From positions 77,988,501 through 78,052,500 of the forward strand of contig JBAIAC010000004.1 of the NCBI GenBank assembly GCA_037349315.1: 64,000 nucleotides of DNA, read 5' to 3'. Position numbers and translations under genes: made by a program. Source of the stretch: Chelydra serpentina. Lineage: Eukaryota; Chordata; Testudines; Chelydridae. Every line of letters begins with the position of its first letter. Positions within the stretch are counted from its first letter, which is position 1. A model generated the notes under the pieces. The model was not told the DNA's origin. It saw only the letters and a program-made list of their open reading frames with translations, and searched no databases. This document shows, piece by piece, positions 1 through 11,514 of this stretch.

Positions 1-50
1 TTGGACTAGATGACCTCCTAAGGTCCCTTCCAACCCTGATATTCTATGTT
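1..50 (+). mobile_element. CR1 LINE 3' tail fragment
   Basis: The bases match the end of the CR1 3' UTR: a 'ggactagatgacctcct' motif, then 'ccttccaaccctg' and an ATTCTATG-like end. The same tail recurs at 600-664 and 39590-39650 in this window. The rest of the copy lies upstream of the window. Confidence 0.75.
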
Positions 51-244
51 GAGAAATGGGTATAATTTGGAATTTAAGGAATAGACTCCTAATTAGAGGA
101 AAAATATCTACTGGAGACTGTGGAGTAATCTCCAAAGTGAAGTGCTAGAAACAGAGTCACTTGTAATGTTGACAAGTAGATGGGAAAAACACATATATCA
201 TAGGGAACAGCTCTGCTTGGCAGGGAGATGAAATGAAAGACCTA

Positions 245-664
245 AAAGCACATGACTTATGAGGAGAGGCTGAGGGAACTGGGATAGTTTAGCCTGCAGA
301 AGAGAAGAATGAGGGGGGATTTGATAGCTGCTTTCAACTACCTGAAAGGGGGTTCCAAAGAGGATGGATCTAGACTGTTCTCAGTGGTAGAAGATGACAG
401 AACAAGGAGTAATGGTGTCAAATTGCAGAGGGTGTGGTTTAGGTTGGATATTAGGAAAAACTTTTTCACTAGTAGGGTGGTGAAGCACTGGAATGGGTTA
501 CCTAGGGAGGTGGTGGAATCTCCTTCCTTAGAGGTTTTTAAGGTCAGGCTTGACAAAGTCCTGGCTGGGATTATTTAGTTGGGGTTGGTCCTGCTTTGAG
601 CAGGGGGTTGGACTAGATGACCTCCTGAGGTCCCTTCCAACCCTGAGATTCTATGATTCTATGA
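245..664 (+). mobile_element. CR1 LINE, 3' end of the RT ORF plus 3' UTR (5'-truncated)
   Basis: An open frame at 309-578 encodes the C-terminal end of a CR1 ORF2 protein, including '[28 protein letters not shown]' in pieces, a region shared with the two longer CR1 copies at 36889-38080 and 39230-39560. It is followed by the short CR1 3' UTR and a terminal repeat of 'attctatg'. The copy starts abruptly near 245, as expected from 5' truncation during target-primed reverse transcription. No catalytic RT domain remains, so it is a dead fragment. It belongs to the same subfamily as the copy at 38795-39655, judged by near-identical wording of the 3' end. Confidence 0.85.
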
Positions 665-2486
665 AAGGCCGCTTCCACTTCTGATTTCTAAATCGGAGGC
701 GATTGTATCCTTGAATAAAAACAGAGTTGCTATTTTGAGATAATTATATTAGAAAACATTTTAATTAGAGGAGAGTAAACAAAGTTTAGACATGTTAAAT
801 CCAATGAATAGTTGAACAGTGAAACTAGAGACAAACCATTCAGGATTAGCCACGAAAGTGTGCTGAATTACAGACAGTTAATATTTTGAGAGATTCAGAA
901 TTCCACCTCAGCCCTTAAAAATGTACATTAGTAGTAGTGCCAACTAATTACAGCTAGATGAATGATGTTACCAATGCCAACATTTTTTATTTTTTTGTAA
1001 GCAACGTGAATTCTGTTTTTAACATTAAAAATACAAACCAGCCCCAAACCCTGAAACTTCCATGAAGACCTTCATCAAAATTTCATATCAACTGTTGATA
1101 TCAAGTGCCTATGATTGTCAGCTGCCTCTTCTGCAAATTATCTCATTACTGTTTCATTACTGTTGGGCAAGTTCTTCACTTTCTTCCTACCCCTATTTTC
1201 CCTTCAGGTCTTCAGATGTGAGTGATCCTTTCTTTAGCTGTTCCTTAGATTTTTTTTTTCTCGATTTCTAATCATCCTTCTCTGCTGACTGTAATTATTT
1301 AATTTCTTTTATCTTCTGCCAGAGAGCGGGCCTAATGTAGGCTTGAAGTCTATGGTTAAACATTGTATTATGTATCTTTCACTAGCTGGCGCAGTATTCT
1401 TTCTGTCTTGCATTTTTAACACTTTCCTTAATATAGATCTCATAACTTACAGGTAAACAAATTTTTACAAGCCATAAGAAATAGAAGTCCTGAAATCTCA
1501 CTCCTGAGTTGGTTCATTTGTTACATTGCTTCTGCATCTCACGGCCAGCCCAAAACACTAACTTAAAAGTTCTGTATACTTGAGTTAAAACACTTTAACT
1601 TGAATAAGCACACATCTTTGTTCTTTAGGATTTCCTCTTCCACATTTTAAACTTTAATCATTCGATTTAAGGTCTCTTTGCCAAAACATTGAGTAGCTTG
1701 CTTTCCTTACATCTGTTAAAACCTGACTTGTAGCTTCAAAAAATAAAGCGGTATCTAATGGTTTTATAGACCTGAATGTACTGGTGTGGTTGTCTTTATT
1801 TTTAATTTCTGTAATTTTCATTGTTATGTCATGTCAATGTTAAGTTTTCCTGAAAAAACAGCAAATACAATATTTTTTGCAACTAAGCACAGATGTCTTC
1901 ACTTTCTTAAACTTATGTTTAATTATTGAATCTGCATGGCCATCACTAGATAAATATACTGTTGAGAGTTCTGCAGGGTCATACCCTGGATTAAGTCCAA
2001 TAATTAATAGAAAGAGCAATGACGCTGGCTATTAACCCACAACTATGGTGATTTCCTCAGGACTTTCACAGACTTCTGTGCCTTTGTGTACCTCCCCTAC
2101 CCATTGTGAAATATTATTTGGCATCCAATTTCTGTATCTGTCATCCACCTGCTAGTCTTGCACATGGAATCAAGAAGAAAATATTGGGCCCAGAGGGAGA
2201 TGAGAAAAATAGGAGAGGGAAGAGACGAGATGGAAAAGCCATCAATGCTCAGAAATCTTGTGAAAAATATTATATCTTTTTTTTTTTACCAGCTCTACTC
2301 AAAACTGCATTGGTTGTGAGTACTACATAGGGAATAATGCCTCCAGAAAAGTGTCTTCTGATGTTGGGAAACTGTCCAGTAATAATAAATACATGGATCA
2401 CCTCAGTGTAGGTGACAAAACAGCTATACCAAAACATTGGCTTCTTCTCACTGTATGCACCTCCTTATCTCTTAGAATTCCTCCCT
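665..2486. other. AT-rich non-coding DNA, presumed intron
   Basis: I see no exon, RNA gene or clear repeat here. The open frames are short and lack codon-like character. Homopolymer T and A runs are common. Confidence 0.5.
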
Positions 2487-2493
2487 ACCCCAA

Positions 2494-3691
2494 GGTGATG
2501 GGTTCGGTCACAGAGACCCCCTATTGTCTGTCACCTGATGTGCTGGAATTAACCCGGAGTCCATTTTCTCTGCCAGCTTGGGACTCCAGAACCCTGTCGT
2601 ATTGAGCCAGACATGCTAGCCTGCTGTAACTCAGACCCAGGTCTGATCCATGCCCTCAAAGCTGCAGACTCTAACTAAAAACTACTCAGCAGGTTACTTG
2701 CCTCCAGCACCCAGACACCCAGTTCCCAATCAGGGATCCAGCCAGGGATCCAAACCGCAAATGAATCTGTTTTACTCTCTACAAAGCTTACACAGAGTAA
2801 ACTAATAAATTGTCCGCTCTCTATAACACACACAGAGAGAAAGAGATGCATAGCTGTTTGCTCCCCAGGTACTAATCACTTACTCTGGGTTCATTAATAA
2901 GCAAAAGTGATTTTATTAAGTATAAAAAGTAGGATTTAAGTGGTTTCAAGTAATAACAGACAGAACAAAGTAAGTCACCAAGCAAAATAAAGCAAAAACA
3001 CGCAAGTCTAAGCCTAATGCATTAAAAAACTCATTACAGGTAAATCTCACTCTCAGCTATTCCAATAAGCTTCTTTCACAGACTAGACGCCTTCCTAGTC
3101 TGGGCTCAATCCTTTCCCCTCATTCAGTCCTTGTTAGTTCCAGCAGACATCATAGCGGAAAACAGGGGCTTTCTCATGACTGGCCACCCCCTTTGTTCTG
3201 TTCCACCCACTTTTATAGCTTTGGCACAAGGCGGGAATCTTTTGTCTCTCTGGGTCCCCACCCTCCCTTCTAAATGGAAAAGTACCAGATTTAAGATGGA
3301 TTCCAGTATCCTGTGACATGGTCACATGTCCCGAGAGACCTCATTCTTCACTGCTCATGGGCTGGCCCACATGTACACAGGAAGGCTTGCAGGTAAATAA
3401 ACCCATTTACAACCAATTGTCTTAGTCAATGGAAGCCATCAAGATTCTAAACCACCATTAATGGCCCACACTTTGCATAATTACAATAGGACCTCAGAGT
3501 TATACTTCATATTTCTAGCTTCAGATACAAAAATGATACATTCATACAAATAGGAGGAATATATTCAGTAGGTTATAACCTTTGTTATGATACCTTACAA
3601 GAAACCTTTTGCATAAAGCATATGCCAGTTACATTATATTCACATTCATAAGTATATTTTCATAAAACATATGGAGTGCAACATCACCCCC
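2494..3691. mobile_element. Solo LTR-like repeat, copy 1
   Basis: This is about 1.2 kb beginning GGTGATGGG and ending in CATCAC. It is clearly related to the copy at 24924-25992: both share 'ccagcttgggactcc', 'gagccaga', a middle 'aataacagacagaacaaagt'-type tract and 'attcagtaggt' near the end. It is flanked by ACCCCAA at 2487-2493 and 3692-3698, a likely target duplication, although the exact 3' edge is blurred by a C-run. The termini fit a TGTGAYGG...CCRTCACA pattern. No internal retroviral genes are present, so it is best read as a solo LTR. Confidence 0.65.
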
Positions 3692-4094
3692 ACCCCAAGT
3701 GATTCTAGGTTAAACCCTTCCAAGTAGGGACCTACTATATTTGGCACTCAACTGCCACGCTATGGAACCATGTACGTTTACTATCATAAAAGATTTAGAA
3801 TGTCTGAAAACAGAGTAGTAAAATACTTCCAGAACCACTATTAGAGCACTATTTTCAGAAAAGAATCACTGCAACCTATACTTTAGATCTAAAATCTCCT
3901 CCAAGTGTGGATACTTCCCTTCCTTTCTCCTGCCAGTCCTGAAATGTAGCAGTTGTGATTCTGCCTGCATAAGGATTCCCAACAGGGTTTCGCTGAGAGA
4001 TAGTGATGGAGATTTATTTAGCATGCTGCTCTCCTCTACAGTAAACAAGGCTACTGTTCTTAATGCTCTTCCCCCAACAAACAATAAAAATAAT

Positions 4095-5610
4095 AACCTA
4101 AGAATGGCTATACTAGGTCAGACCAATGGTCCATCCCGCCTGATATTCTGTCTTCTGACAGTGGCCAGTGCCACATGCTTGAGGGAATAAACAGAACAGG
4201 ACAACTGTCAAGTGGTCCATCCTGTTGTCCAGTCCCAGCTTCTGGCAGTCAGAGGTTTAGGAACATCCAGTGCATGGGGTTGCATCCCTGACTATCTTAG
4301 CTAATAGCCATTGATGGACCTAGCCTCCATGAATTTATTTAATTCTTTTTTTTAACCCAGTTATACTTTTGGCCTTCACGATATCCCCTGGGAATGAGTT
4401 ACACAATTTGACTCTGCATTGTGTGAAGTAATACTTCCTAATGTTTGTTTTAAACCTGCTGCCTATTCATTTCATTGGGCGACCCCTGGTCCTTCTGATA
4501 TGTGAAAAGGGAAAAAACACTTGATTTTACAGACCTCTATCATATCCCTCCTTTGCTGTCTCTTTTCTAAACTGAACAGTCCTATAGTGGCATTATGATA
4601 TTTATTGTCTTATTACCTGTACCTTTCCTAATGATTCCTAACGTTGTTAGCTCTTTTGACTGCCACTGTGCATTGAGCAGATATTTTCAGAGAATTATCT
4701 ACGGTGACTCGAAGATCTTTCTTAACTCATAACAGCTAATTTAGACCTCATCACTTTGTATGTATAGTTTGGATTATGTTTTCTAATATGTTACTTTGCA
4801 TTCATCAACCTTGGATTTCATCTGCCTTTTTGTTGTGCGGTCACCCAATTTTGAGAGTTCCCTTTGTAACCCTTCATAGTCAGCTTTGGATTTCACTATC
4901 TTGAATAATTCAGTTGCTTGTTTGAACTCCTCCACCTCATTAGTTACCCCCTTTTTTAGATAATTTATGAATAGGTTGAACAGCACGGGTTCCAGTACAG
5001 ATCGTGGACAGACCCTGATGTTTACCTCTTTCATTGTAAAAACTGACCATTTATTCCTATCCTTTGTTTCCTACCTGTAACCAGTTACTGATCCATGAGA
5101 GAACCTTCCCTCTTATCCCATGACAGCTTACTTTGCTTAAAAACCTTTGGTGAGGGACCTTGTCAAAGACTTTCTGAAAGCCCAAGCACAGTGCATCAGC
5201 TGAATCATCCTTAGCCACATGCTTGTTGACACCTTCAAGGATTCGAATAGATTGGCGAGGCATGATTTCCCTTTACAAAAGCCATGTTGATTCTTCCCTA
5301 ACACATAGTGTTCATCTGTGTCTGATAATTCTGTTCTTTATTATAGTTTCAACCAATTTGTTTGGTACTGACACTAGGTGTACAGGCCTATAATTGCCAG
5401 GATCACCTCCGGAGCCTTTTAAAAAAAAAAAATTGGCATTATATTCTTTACCATCCAGTCATCTCATGTGGAGGCTGATTTAAGTGATGAGTTACATACC
5501 ACAGTTAGTAGTTCTGCAGTTTCACATTTGAGTTCCTTCAGAACTCTTGGGTGAATACCATCTGGGCCTGCTGACTTATTAATGTTTAATTTATCAATTT
5601 TGTATATCAG
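4095..5610 (-). mobile_element. CR1 LINE, degraded 3' half with RT remnants
   Basis: Read on the minus strand, this holds the reverse transcriptase region and 3' end of a CR1. The frame at 5057-5263 keeps a degenerate 'LGFQKVFDKVPH' (RT motif A region). The frame at 4783-5034 keeps 'SVLEPVLFNLFIN' (motif B region). The catalytic YADD/FADD is not preserved. The 3' UTR side (4095-4350) carries the typical CR1 phrase 'ggtcagaccaatggtccatc'. Frameshifts and an A-run at about 5420 show it is inactive. The copy at 21466-22080 is the same family and orientation. Confidence 0.85.
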
Positions 5611-5768
5611 TTATGTATTGAAAGTTTTATATTGAACTTTATTTATAACACAGATACATTCTGGTATGGAATGAACATTTATTTACTGCATAAAGTTGAA
5701 GTCCAGTCTTCCATTGTCTGTGTCGCAAGAGGTTTGTAGTTGTAGTTTGCACAAGCCTTTTCCATCTT

Positions 5769-6450
5769 AAGGTATGTCTATACTACACACTTCTTTCAGC
5801 AGTGTATAGACAGGGCCGGCTCTACCTTTTTGCCGCCCCAAGCGGCGAAGGAAAAAAACCAAAACAAAAAAAGGCTGCCGAAAAATAAAAAATAAAAAAC
5901 CTGCTGCTGAAGAAGGAAAAATTAAAAAAACAACAACCCTGGAGTGCCGCCCCAAGAAGGGCCGAAGAGCCCTTCTGATTTGCCGCCCCAGACACCAGCT
6001 TCCTTAGTTGGTGCCTAGAGCCAGCCCTGTGTGTAGAGTACATACACTACATCCCTGACTCTCAGCATGGGTATAAATCGCAGTGTGGACAGTGAGACAC
6101 TTCTTAGGTGTGTGCCCTACAATGCTTTCTACTTGCCTAAGCAGTACCTCCCTGTCTACACAGCTATTTTTAGTATTGTGGTGTCCTGCAGCTTGTCTCC
6201 CCACTGTCAGAGTCTTTTCCCACTTCAGCGAAATGGTGAGGCAATGGGCACAGGCAGTGCTGGAGCTACATGAAGACTCCGGCCATGGGAAAAGGCTCTG
6301 GCAGAGGGAGGCAGCAGCAAAAGACTGAAGCAGCTTCCTGATGTTTCTCTCTGCCAGACTCTTGCACTGATGTGTTGCTTCGCACAGCAATGTGGGCATA
6401 GCTTGTTTTTCACTGTCCCATTAATACATATCTTGAGCTGACAGAAGGTG
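5769..6450. mobile_element. Non-autonomous DNA transposon (MITE), split by another MITE
   Basis: The left part (5769-5810) begins with 'ggtatgtctatac' and the right part resumes at about 6038. It matches the arrangement at 11515-11925: 'gtagagtac', 'gggtataaat(c/a)gcagtgt', 'ctgcctccc/cctgtctaca', 'agtcttttccc', 'tctgccaga'. The right terminus is not clear. The open frames here are chance frames. Confidence 0.6.
5811..6029. mobile_element. hAT-type MITE nested in the preceding MITE
   Basis: The element runs from CAGGGCCGGCTCT to AGAGCCAGCCCTG, which are inverted termini. It is flanked by 8-bp near-duplicates, tgtataga (5803-5810) and tgtgtaga (6030-6037), with one mismatch. An 8-bp duplication with CAG..CTG ends is typical of hAT elements. 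The interior has repeated 'gccgcccca' motifs. Confidence 0.8.
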
Positions 6451-9400
6451 AATTATATGGCAATCAGAATTTAGTGAGTCAAGATTTTGTTATGGATTAT
6501 TTACAAACTTGTTTTCATTCTATTCGTATTTGAGATGTACCATACTACTCACAGTGAAACTCTACCCTATTGTTTAAACTTGCAATGTGTGTTTCATAAT
6601 AGTGGGTAGGGCTGTAGCTAGGAAATTGAACCTTGTAAACACACAATGGCAGATCTGTATTACCCCATCCATAGTAAACCATAATTTTTGAAGATAGACA
6701 TATCATCCCACACAAGGTCATTAAAATAGAAAATGCAGCTTGGGGAATGAGCAATGTGATGTTAATTCTTTGTGTGTTTAAAAAATGTTGCCAATCCTAA
6801 GCAATGTTGCAGCCAAGAGACTAATTGTATGCTTCTAATGCTGTGATGAGCTACAAAAATAGCACAAAAATGACACTTCTAGTGAATCAATGCAGTGTTC
6901 TAAAATGTTATCTATGAATTTTAGATAATGCAGTTCTGAACTGATTCCTGTAGACTCTCGAAGTTAAGTACTTGGTAAATGTGCTCTTCCTGTGCTTTGC
7001 TTCTGGCTGGGACTTGGCATACAAATTGTTGGCGCTGGAGCAATTCTTATCCTCATTCCAACTTCAGTTCCATGTGTTTTGAATGTATTGGCTAAGAGTG
7101 GGAATGAAAGTGTGAAAATGGCAGCTTTGAATGTATTTGTACTTACAGGATTGTTGGAAGCTTTTCAAATTATGGTTTGAAAGGATAAAGCTTGTGCACT
7201 TATGTATTATGATTATGCTGAAAATGTCAATATTCCTTTTGGCTACACTAAATTAAAGTGTACTTAAGTAAAATGCTAAAAGCGACATAAATAGTGAAAA
7301 TGAAATGTCTTGAGTCACACACCCTAATTTGTTATCTCAGTTATTTGTGTTTCTGGGAAACCAGTTTCTGTATAATATGTATTCTTCAAGTGGGTTGAAT
7401 TTTCCGTTTGGGGCAAATAAAATGTACCCTTGAGTGTATCATCACTTCCACTTGAGTAGAATGTGTCACTTTAATGGGATCAGCCTCGGGAAGCCAATTG
7501 TTTTCTTGTTTGTTAAATTGAATTTCTTATTGCATTTATGGGATGATGCTCAAGATGCTGTGTTGTCACAATTTTCAGCTGAACTCTTTGCAACTGGTAA
7601 TATTACCAGTTAAGGTCATAGATTGTAAGAGAGGAGTTAAAAAAAACAACAATGTCACTCATAAATAGCCAGTATTGAGTAAGTAGGTTTGTTAATTTGT
7701 GCTTAGAGTGGGAAGGTTTTTTTGGCTGAATAGTTTATTCACCAAAAAAATGCAGTTTGGCGGTGTGGGGACTGAAAATATTTGTGAATTTGCGTTGAAT
7801 TTGGTGAATTGTTTCAGATTTTAAAAGGGTCCTTTAAAACAATAGTTTTGAAGATTATTTGTTTATTTAAAGAACCAAAAAAGGGTAAAGAACACCTGAA
7901 AATTAACAAGATGTTCTCACTTTGGGTTCAACAAAATATCTTGTTAAACCAAGAGGTGTTTTGTGGTGGTGTGGTGTTGTGGTGGTGGTGTTGTTGTGTT
8001 GTTGTTGTTTTTTTGTTTGGCCAGAAACTGAAAAATTTCTGGTTTTAGTTTGACCTGAAATACTTTTTTTCCAGATTTTTTTCAGCTTAGCCAGAAACTG
8101 AAAAATCAATTAGTTCGACTTTACTTGAAACTTTCAGTTTACCAATCTAACATTAATTTTCTGCAATAATAAATGGTTTAAAATAAGACCATGCTTCACT
8201 AAAATAAAGTTAGTTGCAGAGAGATGTAAGAATAGTTTAATGTTCAAATAAATTTCATTCAAATAAGGTGGCTACTTTTGAACTGGATTCCTCTCTCGAT
8301 CTCAAGAAGCAGAACCTATGTAATGTTTATAGAACAAATAATAGGAAAATCTGGTCTCTTGGGATATAATTCCATTGAGGAGTCTAGGTAACATCGCAAA
8401 AGCAAAATTTGAATGGATTATGCCCTCATAATTTCAGGTTTTAATATTCTCTCCAACAAGGACATCTGCTGCTATTGCTCTTTTATGGGGTGAATTTGCA
8501 TAGGCATGAATCACTTCTTCTCACTGGACAAATAAGAATAATTAAGATAATGGCCTTTGGTGTCCAGTTCCAGAGTCCTAGAGAGATGACACTTGAGAAA
8601 CACAATAGATGCAGAAATTATGCTAAACTGATTCAAGTTTGTACTGATGATCAAGGTTCTTCAGTTCAGTACAGTATAACTCAAGTTTTAAAAGGCAACA
8701 CAATGGCTTAGTGAGCTTCTGAATTTCTGTAGGTTATGCTGTATGAATTTTGTGGTTCTTTGGTAACGTGATTGGCCTTGGGCAAAAAATAAGATGAAAA
8801 TATTCACTTCTCTGTTCATAGCAGAGACTTTAGATTTGGTGGTTCTTGTTCTGCGTTTTACTATTTTTTTTTCAGATTCCTTTTTTATTCTATTGTTTTA
8901 GTTTAAACTCATGTATATTTTCTCTGTCTAGCTTTAATACAAATCAAAACGCCACTACCTCCGCCATTCTGGGAATGAGTGAGAATTCAGATGACATTAA
9001 TTTATTTCAAAGTCAAGCAACAATTATAATACCTAAATGACCATGTCCAGCTGGCTTGAAATGCAGGTCTGAATATACAAAGCAGCACTAGTTCGGTCAT
9101 CCATTGGCTCTGCTTGTTGTTAAGTTGTCCTTGCCCATGAATATTTTGCTCTTGGTGTCCCTTGAGTCCAGTATCAAATATCCTGGTTGAACTGCAAAAC
9201 ATGTGCACTTTGATTTGCATAAAGTTCTGAAGTGTGCTTTGCTACACAAATATGCATGGGCTTGTTTTTGGTAAAGTTAGTTGTGGAAAACCCACATTCT
9301 CTCAGTACAGGGCTGCAGGTCAAAGACAACGGTATTTCCTCCAAGAAAATATACCCAGGAAGGTGGATGGGTTGATGGTTAAAAGCTTTGTTAAACAGGC

Positions 9401-10589
9401 ATGTGTGCTGTCATTTGTTGCCAGGGTAGTGTTTAAGTGCACCTTCAGAGTGGTCCACTAACATGGGGCACTCTTTTTCCTATTCACTCCGTACTTGGGT
9501 GAGAGGTCTAGGAGATTGATCCATTGTGGTAAAATATAAAGTGACAATTTTCTTATCACTAGGTCTCTGTGTGGAGTCAAAGCACTGACACCCCGTAAAG
9601 GGTGACTGCTGTAGCCTGAAGAAATTGGTATAATAAATTCAGTAGCAGCTGCAAAACATAAAGAGATGTCTGCCTGCTAATTTGCCTCCAAAGTCCCTAG
9701 AAATGTTTTCATGTTTTACTTTCCCAAGGATCTTTTCAGACATAAAGTCTTTGTCTTTCACTGCTGTGAGTTCTAGCATAATACTTTCTAGCTCTTATGA
9801 TGATTCAAACAAGAACAGATTCTCTCCTTAAGAAGTAAGATTTCAGTCACAACACTGATTGCATCCATCGAAAAATGCAATGTTACCAAAAATTTGCCTA
9901 TCTTAATCTCTTCCTTGACGTGAACTAGGATCATTCTTATTGGCTCCTGAACTCAGTTTTCCTAAAGGGCAATAGCCCAGTGATAACTTCTGATAAGTCC
10001 TGCCTGTGCTGTGGCTTGGCTATCTACTACCAAGGTGTGCCTGGTAGATTCCTCTGAAATGGCTCTTGGTTGCCTAAAGGCATCTGCAAGGCTTGAAATT
10101 GCATTTTTCTTTTGGTGGTTCAGGAGCAAAATTTGAAGATTTTCAAGATGCATTAAAACTTTTAATTGGAGACCCAGAATAGCAAGCTCAGAGTCATGGT
10201 TGATGCAGAGCAGAGAAAAATGAGAAGTATTTTGTCTAAACTTGGTTTATACGTCATTTGAACCACCCATATTAACTGCTGCACCAGTTCAGCCAGTTGT
10301 GATTTGAACTGCCTGCCTTGATTCCACATACTCCATGAGCTGTTACGCATTCCAAGTCAATTTTGTCAACAAAACTTGCTCGGCCTGCACCAATCTGATG
10401 GATGTATGCTGATTCACTCCGCTCTAGAGCGGTCAGCAGCTCCATCAGCAAGCACTATAGTAAACCTGTCTTTCTGCATGCATTTGAGACGTCTGTTTCC
10501 TTTCCTGAAAGGATGCTAATTTTGACAACCTGTTTTTTAACATTTTCCAAGGAGCACTTTTGTGCATTCTCCCATGCTGTCTCTCTTAC
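6451..10589. other. Non-coding DNA, presumed intron, with minor low-complexity tracts
   Basis: No exon or RNA gene is recognised. A tract at about 7700-8140 is rich in 'ccagaaactgaaaaat' copies and resembles a dispersed repeat also hinted at near 20769. It contains the GTG/GTT microsatellite. A hydrophobic frame at 6992-7180 and a minus-strand frame pair at 9962-10350 look slightly protein-like, but I could not assign either. Confidence 0.4.
7964..8012 (+). repeat. Imperfect (GTG/GTT)n microsatellite
   Basis: About 50 bases consist almost only of gtg, gtt and tgg triplets. It makes low-complexity frames on both strands and has no other visible role. Confidence 0.85.
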
Positions 10590-11428
10590 TAGGGTTGCCA
10601 GCCATCTGGTTTTCGACTGGAACGCCTGGTCGAAAAGGGACCCAGGCGGCTCTGATCAGCACAACTGACTGGACCGCTAAAAGTCTGATCAGTGGCACAG
10701 CAGGGACCCAGGGCTAAGGCAGGCTCCCTGCATACCCTAGCTCTGCATGGCTCCCAGAAGTGCCTGGCATGTCCCTACGGCCCCTAGGCACAAGGGTGGC
10801 CAGAGGGGGCTCTGAGAACCGTAGCCAATGGGAGCTGCGGAGATGGCACCTGTGGGTGCGGGCAGTGCGTGGAGCCCCCTGGCTGCCCCTGCTCCTAGGA
10901 GACGGACATGTTGTCACTTCCAAGAGCCGCATGGAGCCAGGGCAGGCAGGGAGTCTGTCTTGGTGCAATGGGGCTACCAGCCAGGAGCTCCCTGAGGTAA
11001 GTGCTGCCTGGCTGGAACCCAAACCCCCTCCTGCACCCCAACTCCTTGCCTCAGCCCTGAGCCGCCTCCTACACCCAAACTCCCTCCTGGGGCCCGCACG
11101 CCCTCCTTCACCGCAACCCCAGCCCTGAGCCCCCTCCTGTATCCCAAATCCCTCATCCCCCAGCTCCACCCCAGAGCTCGCACTCCCTCCTGCACGCCGT
11201 ACCCCTCCGCCCTAGCCTGGAGCCCCCTCCTGCATCCCAAACTCCTCATCCCCAGGCTCACTCCAGAGCTTGCACCCCCAGCTGGAGCCCTCCCCAGCTC
11301 CCGCACCCCAACCCTTTACCCCAGCCACTTAGAGTGAGGGTGAGAGAAACGAGTGACTGAGTGGGGGTGGGGCCTCGGGGATGGGGCAGGGGTGTTCGGT
11401 TTTGTGTGATTAGAAAGTTGGCAGCCTG
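10590..11428 (-). mobile_element. hAT-like non-autonomous element, 'agggttgcca' family, long copy
   Basis: The left end is TAGGGTTGCCAGCC and the right end AAGTTGGCAGCCTG, an inverted pair. It is flanked by tctcttac (10582-10589) and tctcttat (11429-11436), an 8-bp duplication with one change. It is GC-rich inside, with repeated 'cccaaactcc/gccccctcctgcacccc' units that create long but meaningless frames. The copy at 18296-18617 is the same family in the other orientation. Confidence 0.8.
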
Positions 11429-11514
11429 TCTCTTATGCATAGGAAGAGCTCCCCATAGATATCCACAAATCGACTTTGTTTCCACCCTTGAAGTCGCTCT
11501 TTAAAACTTTTCTG

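Noticed and set aside
10714..11485. Overlapping long frames on both strands.
   Set aside because: They lie in a GC-rich MITE with internal imperfect repeats and show no family signature.
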